Shown: positions 46,853 to 55,064 of the stretch, piece by piece
How positions within the stretch are numbered: the stretch's first letter is position 1
Layout: each line of letters starts with the position of its first letter
Notes under the pieces: generated by a model
What the model was told of the DNA's origin: nothing
Database searches by the model: none
What the model saw: only the letters and a program-made list of their open reading frames with translations
Made by a program: the position numbers and the translations under genes
Assembly: GCF_900106695.1 (NCBI RefSeq)
Contig: NZ_FNMZ01000003.1
Coordinates: 62,001 to 126,000, forward strand
From: Albimonas donghaensis
GTDB taxonomy: Bacteria > Pseudomonadota > Alphaproteobacteria > Rhodobacterales > Rhodobacteraceae
Length of the DNA stretch: 64,000 bases
Direction: 5' to 3'

Positions 46853-47974
46853 TCAGCCCGCGGCGAACTCGGCCCGGATCGCGTCGTCGTCGCGGCCGAG
46901 ACCGGGGACGGCGCCATAGGTCGGCGTCTCGCCGGCGATGACCGCGCCGGGGGCGATCATCTCGATTTCCCCGCCATCGGTCTGCACCGTGACCAGCCGC
47001 TGCTGGGGGTGGTCGATCAGATCCTGCATGTCCGACAGCCGCCCATAGGCGATGCGCGCGGCGTCGAGGCGGGTCGCCATCTCCTCCCGCGGATGCCGGG
47101 CGAAGAGGTCGGCGACGAGGGCGTCGAGGGTCTCGCGGTTCTCGATCCGGGCGGAATTGTCGTGAAAGCGCGGATCGGTGGCGAGGCTGGCGTCGCCCAG
47201 CACCTGTTCGCACAGCATCGCCCATTCGCGTTCGTTCTGGATGGAGATCAGCAGCGCCCCGTCGGCGCAGGGGAAGACGCCGTAGGGCGCGATGGTGGGG
47301 TGGCGCAGACCCTCCCGCGCCGGGGGGCGGCCGCCATAGCGCGTCTGCAGATAGGGGACGTTCATGTAGTCCGCCATGGCGTGGAACAGCGACACTTCGA
47401 TGGAGCGCCCGACCCCGGTGCGGCCCCGGCCGACCAGCGCCTGGAGGATGGCGGAGAAGGAGGTCATGCCCGCGGTGATGTCGCAGACCGAGACGCCGAC
47501 CCGCGCCGCGCCCTCGGGCGTGCCGGTGATGGCGGCGAGGCCGACTTCGGCCTGGATCAGCAGGTCATAGGCCTTCTGGTCGCGACGCGGCCCGGCCTCG
47601 CCATAGCCGGAGATGGAGCAGCAGATCAGCTCGGGGCGTTTGGCGCGCAGGGCCTCGGCGCCGAAGCCCAGCCGGCCGGCGGCGCCGGGGGCGAGGTTCT
47701 GGATGAACACGTCGGCCTTGTCCAGCAGCCGGGACATCAGCGCGTGGTCGGCCGGGTCGCGCAGGTCGAGGCGCAGGGATTCCTTGCCCCGGTTGAGCCA
47801 GACGAAATAGGCGCTCTCGCCCTTGCACATGCGGTCGTAGCGGCGGGCGAAATCGCCCTCGGGGCGTTCGACCTTGATCACCCGCGCGCCGGCGTCGGCG
47901 AGCTTGGCCGAGGCGTAGGGCGCCGCCACCGCCTGTTCCAGCGAGACCACCAGCAGCCCGTCGAGATCGCCCAT
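46853..47974 (-). CDS. CoA-transferase family III (CaiB/BaiF)
   Basis: A 373-residue class III CoA-transferase: LVVSLEQAVAAPYASAKLAD, FIQNLAPGAAGRLGF, CCSISGYGEAGPRRDQKAYD, and a probable catalytic Asp in VGVSVCDITAGMTS. Its sequence resembles the group that includes mesaconyl-CoA C1-C4 transferase and related dicarboxylate enzymes more than the carnitine group, but the substrate is not certain. It is separated from the HD gene by 211 bases without visible features. Confidence 0.85.
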   Translation of the reverse strand: MGDLDGLLVVSLEQAVAAPYASAKLADAGARVIKVERPEGDFARRYDRMCKGESAYFVWLNRGKESLRLDLRDPADHALMSRLLDKADVFIQNLAPGAAGRLGFGAEALRAKRPELICCSISGYGEAGPRRDQKAYDLLIQAEVGLAAITGTPEGAARVGVSVCDITAGMTSFSAILQALVGRGRTGVGRSIEVSLFHAMADYMNVPYLQTRYGGRPPAREGLRHPTIAPYGVFPCADGALLISIQNEREWAMLCEQVLGDASLATDPRFHDNSARIENRETLDALVADLFARHPREEMATRLDAARIAYGRLSDMQDLIDHPQQRLVTVQTDGGEIEMIAPGAVIAGETPTYGAVPGLGRDDDAIRAEFAAG

Positions 47975-48717
47975 GCCGTTTCCCCTTCGCTTTCGATTTT
48001 TTCGGACCGCACTGCGGAACGCGCGCGACCGCTTCCTTTCGACAGAAGCGGGGCCCGCAGGTCAAGGGGGAGAGGAAGCCGCGCGTCGACCCGCCCGAGG
48101 GCGGCGCCGGAGCGCCCGCGCGGCGCTGCACCCGGTCAAGGGCGGAAAGGGGCGCCCGGGGGGGAGGTCGCGCGCCCTGCCGCGCGGCGGCGAACGAACG
48201 CCCCGCGCCACCTGCGCCGCGAGTCGTCAGCCGGGTCAAGACGCGCGAAGCGGCCGTCCCGGCCTTGAGGCGGTTGACGCCTCGCATCGTGCGCGAACAT
48301 GGCCCGCCTCCTGGCCGTTTCAGAGGAACCGCGTTCCTGCCCGCCACCCGCGATGCCCCCGCCGATCCCTGGGTCGGCGCCCCTCCCGCTCCCCTCTCTC
48401 CACGGGGAGAGGGACAGGAAGAGGGGGCGCCCGAAGGCCGCCTGGCGGCCGGAGAGGACGGCGCGCCCGCGAGGGCTCGTTGCGGCGAGCCTCCGCCCGG
48501 GCCGGCCGGACGTCGCCGCGTGGGCGGCCGCCTGCGCGGCAGGGGCGGGAGGCGGGAGGCGGGGGCCTTGACCAATTATCAGACAATTCTTTTCGCTTTT
48601 CTCTCTGAAACTGCGCTCGAAATCCGGCGGCGCGGGCGCCGGGTCGAGCCGGCCGGCGGCCGAACGCGCGCTCGGAACGTCGTCGCCGGTCCGATCTTTC
48701 GACCAGGCCAGAGGAGC
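47975..48717. other. Intergenic region upstream of the pseudogene cluster
   Basis: About 740 bases without a recognisable gene. A purine/pyrimidine dyad CTCTCTCCACGGGGAGAG lies near 48395-48411, a type of filler repeat common between genes in such genomes. A low-GC island around 48568-48610 contains TTGACC and could be the promoter that once drove the broken acyltransferase. Confidence 0.45.
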
Positions 48718-49761
48718 GTCCGCGAGACGCGATACATCCGATCTCACACCGCCCTGCGCGGGATCGCGGCGCTTCTGGTATGCGTCTGTCACCAGGTGAT
48801 GTTCGTTTGCGGCGCCGACTGGATGGCCGGCGCCTCGCGGGTGCTCGCGAACGGCTACGCGGCGGTGGATCTCTTCTTCGTGCGCTCGGGCTATATCCCG
48901 ACCGCGCGCTACGGCCTTGTCTTCGCGACCGAGATCGAACGCGGCGCGTGGCGCGACTTCATCAACCGGCGCTTCGCGCGGCTCTACCCGCCGCACCTGG
49001 CCACGCTTGCGATGGCGCTGCCCTTCGTGCTGTTTCGCAAGAACGCGGACCTGCCCGCGCAGGAGGTGATCGGCGACCTCACGCTCAACCGGCTGATGGT
49101 CCGGTCCTGGGGCTTCAGGCCGGAGGCGACCTTCAACTTCCCCTCCTGGAGCATCTCGGTGGAATGGGGTGGCCTACCTGGTCTTCCCGCTGCTGGCGGC
49201 GCTGTTTCTGAAAGGACGGCGAGAGCGGCTGGCGCTGCTTGGACTGGCCTTCGCCTGGCGGGATCCGGGGCGGGTCGCGCATCCCGGCGGGCTGGCGGAT
49301 CGCGCAGGTCGTCGCCGCGGGCGGCGCGATCCTGACGCTGAGCCAGCCGGCGCCGGTGGGGGTCGAGTTCATGCCCTTCGCCGCCGCGCTGACCGTGCTT
49401 CCGCACGAGGGTCGGGGGCCCCTGGGGACGCGCGATGCAGGCCCGCGGGGCGGTCTGGCCCGGCGAGGCGTCCTATTCCATCTACATGCTGCGCATGCCG
49501 GTTTTCTGGATCGTGAAGGAGGTCCTGATGCGCGCCGACCTTGTCGACCGGGCGGCGATCGCCGAGGCGCCGCGCGCGGTCGGCGGCGGGCTCGTGCTGC
49601 TGTGCCTGGCGGTGCTGCTGCCGCTGGCGCATCTGTCCCATGCCTGGTTCGAGACGCCGGCGCGGCGGGGGCTGTCGACGCTTCTGGCCGCGTCGCCGGA
49701 AAGGCGGCGCGCGGCGCGGGCCCGCCTGCAAGGGGCGGGGTCCCGCGCGCCTCAGCCCTGA
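48718..49761 (+). pseudogene. Broken acyltransferase-3 family gene
   Basis: Pieces of a membrane O-acyltransferase that modifies polysaccharides are spread over three frames. They read RSHTALRGIAALLVCVCHQV and YAAVDLFFVRSGYI, then NFPSWSISVEW (frame 1, to about 49167); AYLVFPLLAALFLKGRRERL (frame 2); ILTLSQPAPVGVEFMPFAAA (frame 3); and GEASYSIYMLRMPVFWIVKE to the stop at 49761 (frame 1 again). Three shifts of the same sense are needed and no proper start codon is visible. Assembly error is possible but the nearby remnants favour real decay. Confidence 0.75.
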
Positions 49762-50195
49762 AGGCCCAGCGCGGCGGAAACCGCGTCCCGGGTCGGGCCA
49801 GAAGCCGGGTGCGCAGCACGTCGGTCCAGTTGGCGACATGCGCGGTCCGCACGTCCGACATCCCGGCATGTTCGGCATGGGAGGTCTCGTCGAGCACCCG
49901 CAGCTCCCATCCCGGGTTGAGGCGGCGGCGCGGTCGTTGGCCTTGGCCGTGGCGCGCGCGGCGGCGGAGATCCGCGGCCAGTCCTGCGTGGGTCGGGCGA
50001 AGAACGCCTCGATGGCGTCGGCGAAGGCCTGGGGATCATAGGGCGGGACCTGCCCGTCGCGCCCGTCGATCAGGTCCGGCGCGGCGCCCGCATCGGTCGC
50101 CGGCGCCGCCGTGCGGCAGGCCATCGCCTCCAGGATCGGCAGCCCGAACCCTTCGGAGCGGGACGGGAACAGCCACAGGTCGCACGCAGCGTAGG
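49752..50195 (-). pseudogene. Glycosyltransferase remnants from polysaccharide synthesis
   Basis: The 3' end of a group-1 glycosyltransferase is readable (DLWLFPSRSEGFGLPILEAM, then DLIDGRDGQVPPYDPQAFAD), without its N-terminal domain. After a frame change it passes directly into NPGWELRVLDE and ANWTDVLRTRLLAR, which resembles a capsular-type glycosyltransferase N-terminal region. Neither piece forms a complete gene. They probably come from the same lost exopolysaccharide cluster as the acyltransferase. Confidence 0.6.
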
Positions 50196-50228
50196 GTCAC
50201 GTCCGTCAAGCTGGTGTGATTTCCCGGA
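50196..50228. mobile_element. Possible insertion-sequence tip
   Basis: GGGTCACGTCCGTCAAGCTG and the following TGTGATTTCCC separate the glycosyltransferase and hemN remnants exactly. The string resembles terminal sequences I associate with IS256-family elements, but no transposase piece or second end is present. Low confidence. Confidence 0.2.
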
Positions 50229-50238
50229 TGGCCTGAGG

Positions 50239-50644
50239 TCATGACCAGGCGGCTTTCGAGGTTATGCTGAGAATGGGGGCGACCTCCTCGGTGTCGATCC
50301 GGGTGAAGCCCATCTCCCCGATCCTCGCGACCATCTCGGCGATCAGGGTGCGCGGGTCGCTCTCGATCGCCAGCTCCGCCCCGGGGCGCAGGTCGAAGCG
50401 GGCGCGCAGGGCGTCCATGGCGCGGGCGAGATCCGCAGGCTCCAGCGCCGCCAGCCAGCCGCGCCAGTCGGCCTCGGGGAAGCCGGTCCGGAAATGCGGG
50501 GCGGTAGGGTAGGAGGTGTAGCGCGGCCGGCGTAACGAGCGAGCCGGGCGGCGGTCTCCCCGCCCTTCGCCGCGGCGGGATGGGGGCGCGGGTCGGGGCC
50601 TGCGGGGGGGGGGCGTGCGGGGGGGCGGTGGTGGTCGCGGTCAT
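50239..50644 (-). pseudogene. Decayed hemN (oxygen-independent coproporphyrinogen III oxidase)
   Basis: The HemN N-terminal signature RYTSYPTAPHFRTGFPEADW is clear, then WLAALEPADLARAMDALRAR joins directly to FDLRPGAELAIESDPRTLIA, then VARIGEMGFTR. The stretch that should lie between, with the radical-SAM CxxxCxxC motif, is missing, as is everything after the first third of the protein. A frameshift also lies near 50533 between ETAARLARYAG and RYTSYPT. It cannot encode an active enzyme. Confidence 0.7.
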
Positions 50645-50878
50645 CGTCGGGGCGCCCGGCCAAATCCCGCCCGGCCCGCCAGCCCATGCCCTGGATCAAC
50701 CTGCGGCGTCCCGTCCCGCCCGAAACGGCGCCGGCCGACGCGCCCCCGTCGCCGCGCCGCGCGGGCGCCGCGGTTCCGCCGGGCGCGCGGGCCGACGCGC
50801 GGCTCCCGCGTCCTGCGCCAGGCGAAAGGGCCGGAAGGCGCGCGCGCCCCCGGCCCCGGATGGCGTCCGAAACGCCCT

Positions 50879-51724
50879 TCAGTGCGCGATCAGCACCGGC
50901 ACCGCGGGCGCCTCGAGCACCGTGCGGCTGACGCCGGAGAAAATCGCCTCGCGCAGGCGCGAATGGCCGTAGCCGCCCATCACCAGCAGGTCGGCCCCGA
51001 TCTCCACCGCCGTGGCCTGCAAGCGCTCGGCCACCGAGGCGCCGGCGCGGGCCAGCGTCTGCACCTCGACCTTCGCGCCGTGGCGGGCCAGCACCGCGGC
51101 GATGTCGGCGCCCGGCTCCTCGCCCGTGCCGTCGACGCCCGGATCGGGGTCCACGATCGCGATGGTCACCTTGTCCGCGGTCTCGATGAAGGGCAGCGCG
51201 TCATGCACCGCGCGCGCGGCGACATGGCTGCCGTCCCAGGCCACCATCACCGTCCTGCCGAGGCTCGCGCCCGTCCAGCCGGCGGGGACCATCAGCACCG
51301 GCCGGCCCGAATTGAACAGCGTCCCCTCCAGCACCGCGTCGGCGATCTCGCCGTCCACGCCGGGGCCGCCGGCCGGGCCGACCACGCTCAGGTCCGAATG
51401 CCGGGCCGAGCGGGCCGCGGTCTCCGACAGGCCCGTGGCGATCGAGGACGCCCAGCGCGCGTCATTGCCCGCGCCCGCGGCCTCCATCTTCGCGGCGACC
51501 TGGGCGGCCAGCGCCTGCGCTTCCTCGCGGGACCGGTCGATGGCGGAGAAATCCACCGCCATCTCGGCGCCCGGCATGGCGTAGACCCCGAGGTCGATCT
51601 GGCGGGTGCAGGCGACCGCAACCAGGTGCGCGCCCTGCGCGGCGGCGAGCCCGACGGCGGTCTCGAGGCGCGCGGCGCTGGCCGTGGAGGCGTCGACGAA
51701 CACGGTGATGGTCTTGAAGGACAT
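50879..51724 (-). CDS. Universal stress protein, tandem UspA domains
   Basis: A 281-residue protein with two Usp folds. The first starts FKTITVFVDASTASAARLET; the second starts GRTVMVAWDGSHVAARAVHD and ends with the nucleotide-binding GGYGHSRLREAIFSGVSRTV. The first domain's ATP loop is less conserved. Start at MSFKTI with GGAGAGG upstream. The 234 bases downstream (50645-50878) hold only GC-rich sequence. Confidence 0.87.
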   Translation of the reverse strand: MSFKTITVFVDASTASAARLETAVGLAAAQGAHLVAVACTRQIDLGVYAMPGAEMAVDFSAIDRSREEAQALAAQVAAKMEAAGAGNDARWASSIATGLSETAARSARHSDLSVVGPAGGPGVDGEIADAVLEGTLFNSGRPVLMVPAGWTGASLGRTVMVAWDGSHVAARAVHDALPFIETADKVTIAIVDPDPGVDGTGEEPGADIAAVLARHGAKVEVQTLARAGASVAERLQATAVEIGADLLVMGGYGHSRLREAIFSGVSRTVLEAPAVPVLIAH

Positions 51725-51918
51725 GAATCCTCTCCCGGATCGATTGGTTCGGCGCAACCTTATGCGTTGCCCGGCGCGGCGCCTTGCGCTGGATCAACTG
51801 CCCCGGCGTCGCGTGACGCTTGCCCAGCGCTTGGCCGTGCTTGCCCGGCGCTTGCCCGATGCTTGATCGCGACGGGGCGATGCGGAAGGATGCGGCAACC
51901 ATAAGGGAGGAGAACATA

Positions 51919-52902
51919 ATGGATGGACATGCCGAAAACACGGCCAAGTCAGGGCCGGACTACGACTGGGTCATCGCCCCCGACACCCGCGCCTTCATCC
52001 GCGAATCGCGAGAGCTGACGGCCACGGGGCCCGGACCGGTGACGGCCGCGATCCGCCGCGCCGCCTATAACCGGGCCTGCGTCCATTTCCACGCGGGCCA
52101 TCCCCCCGGCGTGACCACCGAGGATTTCGCCATCGACGGCCCCCACGGCCCGATCCCCTGCCGCCGCTACCTGCCGCCCGGCGGCCCCGGCGCGGCGCTG
52201 ATCATCTATTATCACGGCGGCGGCTTCGTGGTCGGCGGGCTCGACAGCCATGACGACGTCTGCGCCGAGATGTGCGTCGGCGCGGGCTGCGAGCTGGTCT
52301 CGGTCGACTACCGCATGGCCCCGGAATTCCAGCACCCGGCCTATTTCGACGACGCCTTCGCCGCCTGGGCCTGGGCGGCGGAGACCGGCGCCGCGGGCCG
52401 GCCCATCGTCCTGTCGGGGGACAGCGCCGGGGGCACGCTGGCCGCCGCCGTCACCCAGGCCGCCCGCGGCAAGGCCGGGGCGCCGGCGGGGCAGGTGCTG
52501 ATCTATCCGTCGCTGGGCGGAGACCCGACGCGGGGCAGCTACGCGCTGAACGCCGACGCGCCGATGCTGTCGAAAGCCGACCGGGACTTCTACGCCTCGC
52601 AACGGGATTTCAGCCTGGTGCCGGAGGACGATCCCCGCGCCTACCCGCTGCGCGACACGGATTTCTCGGGCCTGCCGATGACGGTGTGCATCAACGCCCA
52701 ATGCGATCCGCTGGCCGATGACGGCAAGGATTACCGCGACGCGATTCTCGCCGCGGGCGGGCGCGCCATCTCGATCGAGGAGCCGGGGCTGGTCCATGGC
52801 TTTCTGCGGGCCCGCCACCGCTCCGTCGGGGCCAGGGCGGCGTTCGGACGGATCGTGGAGAGCCTGCGGGCGCTCTGCGCCGGAGAGCCGCCGGCGCTCT
52901 GA
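51919..52902 (+). CDS. Alpha/beta hydrolase, HSL/GDXG family
   Basis: A 327-residue esterase-like hydrolase. HGGGFVVGGLDSHDD is the oxyanion-hole motif, GDSAGG carries the nucleophile Ser, DPLADDG contains the likely Asp, and LVHGF the catalytic His. The substrate is unknown. GGGAGGAGAA lies before the ATG; an in-frame upstream extension to 51820 is unlikely. Divergent from the stress protein gene. Confidence 0.87.
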   Translation: MDGHAENTAKSGPDYDWVIAPDTRAFIRESRELTATGPGPVTAAIRRAAYNRACVHFHAGHPPGVTTEDFAIDGPHGPIPCRRYLPPGGPGAALIIYYHGGGFVVGGLDSHDDVCAEMCVGAGCELVSVDYRMAPEFQHPAYFDDAFAAWAWAAETGAAGRPIVLSGDSAGGTLAAAVTQAARGKAGAPAGQVLIYPSLGGDPTRGSYALNADAPMLSKADRDFYASQRDFSLVPEDDPRAYPLRDTDFSGLPMTVCINAQCDPLADDGKDYRDAILAAGGRAISIEEPGLVHGFLRARHRSVGARAAFGRIVESLRALCAGEPPAL

Positions 52903-53004
52903 CCCCGAAACGCAACCGGCGCGCCCCGCCCCGTCAGGGGCCGGGCGCGCCGGCGAAACGCAGGCGGTCCTGCGCCGCGGATCAGGCGACCGGGCGCGGC
53001 CGCG

Positions 53005-53649
53005 TCACTCCTCGGCGATGCGCCCCGCGGCGAGATCGTCGAGGAACCGGTCCACGTCGCCGCCCCGCCGCTCGATCATCGCGGCGAATTCCTGGCGCTG
53101 GGACTGGAGCAGGGACACGCCCTCGGCCACCACGTCGACCAGCTTCAGCCCGTCGCCGCCGCGGTCGGAGACCAGCCACTCGACCTCGGTGTCCTGCACG
53201 CCCTCGCCCTTGCCGCGGGTCTTCACCAGCACGCCCTTGGCGCCGAAGTCCTGGGCGCCGGTGACTTCCAGCGTCTGGCCCTGGTAGTCGTTGAGCAGGC
53301 TCGTGTAGACGCGCCCGACATAGGCCACCAGCGCGTCCTGGGCCTTGCTATGCTGCGCGGGAGACATGTCGCGCCAGGTGCGGCCCATGACGAAACGGGT
53401 CACCTGCGGCACCGCGGCGTAGCGGGCGAAGAGGGTCGAGAAGTCCTCGGCCTGCGCCTCGATCGGCTTGCCGGACTGCACCAGCTGCGTGACCTCGTCG
53501 ACCATGCCGGCGACGAAGCCCTGCGCGTCCTCCGCGCTCGCCGCCGCCTGCGCGGGGCCGGCGCCGGTCAGGCCGAAGCCCAGGCCCAGCGCCGCGGCCG
53601 CCCCGAGCCCCAGAAGGCCCCCGAGAATTCCACGTCGATCAAACTGCAT
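53005..53649 (-). CDS. mlaC: MlaC/Ttg2D-family phospholipid transport protein
   Basis: A 214-residue periplasmic protein of the ABC toluene-tolerance family that ferries phospholipids between the membranes. The N-terminus is Tat-like (FDRRGILGGLLGLGAAAALG) with cleavage near PAQAAAS. Typical blocks are FVMGRTWRDMSPAQHSKAQD and VYTSLLNDYQGQ. It is directly downstream of mlaA. The inner-membrane MlaFED genes are not in the window. A GTG three codons earlier (53658) is an alternative start. Confidence 0.85.
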   Translation of the reverse strand: MQFDRRGILGGLLGLGAAAALGLGFGLTGAGPAQAAASAEDAQGFVAGMVDEVTQLVQSGKPIEAQAEDFSTLFARYAAVPQVTRFVMGRTWRDMSPAQHSKAQDALVAYVGRVYTSLLNDYQGQTLEVTGAQDFGAKGVLVKTRGKGEGVQDTEVEWLVSDRGGDGLKLVDVVAEGVSLLQSQRQEFAAMIERRGGDVDRFLDDLAAGRIAEE

Positions 53650-53702
53650 CGGGTCCACCCCATGTTCCGTTGCTCAGCAGGCCGCGCCGGCGCGGCCGCG
53701 GC

Positions 53703-54569
53703 CTACTCGTCGGCGAACACGTCCGGCAGCGATTCTTCCGTCGTTTCGCCCCCGGTTTCCTGGCGCCGGCGCAGCTGGGTGTAGAAGGTCCGCAAGGTCA
53801 CGTAGCTGTCCTCGCTGCCATAGAGCACCTGGTCGGCCTGCGACCCGATCTCCGACCTCACCACCGCCGCGCGCACGCCGTACATCCACGGAGACCCGAG
53901 CAGGTCCATCGTATCGCGGATCCCGTCGAAGGCGGAGATCGAGGTGACATAGGTCACCGGGTCCAGCGCCCAGTGCCCGATCCGCGCCGGCCCGTCGCGC
54001 AGGTTCGCCGGCCCCAGAACCGGAAGCTCCAGGTAGGGCCCTTGCTCCACCCCCCATGAGGCGAGAGTCAGGCCGAAATCGGTGTATTCCTTGGGCAGGC
54101 CCATTTCCGTGGCGGGATCGAGCACGCCGAGGCCCATCACCGCGTTGATCCCGAAGCGGCCCAGCGCGGTCAGCGTCTTGTCCACGTCGCCCTGCAGGGC
54201 GTGGTTCACGATGAAGGCCGGCATCTGGAGCATGTCCAGACCGTTGCGGATCAGGTGCTTGAACAGCCCCGGCGTCGCGATCTCATAGAGCTTGGAGGCC
54301 GGGCGCAGCAGAACCGTGTCGAGACCCTTGTTGAATTCGTGGATCTCGCGGTTGGTCTCTTCCCACGGATCGTAGACGAAGCCGTCATTGGTCGCCCCGG
54401 CGTCCGGGGTCGACGCGCAGCCGGCGAGCAGCGCCGCCGCCGCCAGCGCGCCCGCGACGCGCAGCGCAGGCCTGACCGCGCGGGACGGGGACGCCCCGGG
54501 GGCGGCGGGCGCGGAGACGGAGGCGGTCCCGGCGACGTTGACCCGGGACAGGTCGGAGCGGAATGGCAT
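53703..54569 (-). CDS. mlaA: MlaA/VacJ-family outer-membrane lipoprotein
   Basis: A 288-residue lipoprotein removing surface phospholipids from the outer membrane with MlaC. The lipobox LLAGC puts the lipidated Cys at residue 51, an unusually long distance from the ATG at 54569. The core has DPWEETNREIHEFNKGLDTV and GRFGINAVMGLGVLDPATEM, then GPYLELPVLGPANLRDG. The gap to mlaC is 53 bases. Confidence 0.88.
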   Translation of the reverse strand: MPFRSDLSRVNVAGTASVSAPAAPGASPSRAVRPALRVAGALAAAALLAGCASTPDAGATNDGFVYDPWEETNREIHEFNKGLDTVLLRPASKLYEIATPGLFKHLIRNGLDMLQMPAFIVNHALQGDVDKTLTALGRFGINAVMGLGVLDPATEMGLPKEYTDFGLTLASWGVEQGPYLELPVLGPANLRDGPARIGHWALDPVTYVTSISAFDGIRDTMDLLGSPWMYGVRAAVVRSEIGSQADQVLYGSEDSYVTLRTFYTQLRRRQETGGETTEESLPDVFADE

Positions 54570-55064
54570 CACGACGGAAGGTCTCGATTTTTTGCGTTGC
54601 GACAAAAGCCTGTCTCCAGATAGCGGCCCACGGCCCTGCGTGCAATCCGGCGCGGACGACGTGTCCGTCAAGTGAACGCGACCGGCGCGAAGCGCGGAGC
54701 GCGCGCCGGGCCGTTCGCGTCCCGCGCCGCGGTCTGCCGGAGCAGGTAGGGGAGAAGAAACCTTTCGCCGTTAAGCGAATGACAAAGCGTCCGCAGGCGC
54801 ATGCGAAAGACCGGCCGCTGTTGCGTAGCGGAAACAGGGCGCCGGATCGCGACGTTCTGATGTTTCGCACAGCCCCGATTGCGCGTCTCGCACTGGCGCG
54901 CAGGGGCGCGGAGTCGTATGGGAGAAACGTCCGGCGCGGCGTTTCGCGCCTTTTGGGGGCGGCGTGGGGCGCGCCGAGCATCGTGACGCGGCGCCTCGGC
55001 GCTCGCCACGGCGGCCGCGGGTCTTCGGGATCGCGTCGCGGACAGGCGATTTTAGGGGGATGTC
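54570..55064. other. Divergent intergenic region between mlaA and the type I secretion genes
   Basis: About 495 bases with no supported gene. It is lower in GC near 54580-54620 and 54760-54860, where promoters for mlaA (minus) and the ABC transporter gene (plus) would lie. On the minus strand TTGACG lies at about 54667-54672. I see no terminator or repeat. Confidence 0.45.

Noticed and set aside
48265-48717. Coding sequence upstream of the broken acyltransferase in the same frame
   Set aside because: The translation before RSHTALRGIAAL is random Arg/Pro/Gly-rich sequence and holds no family motif.
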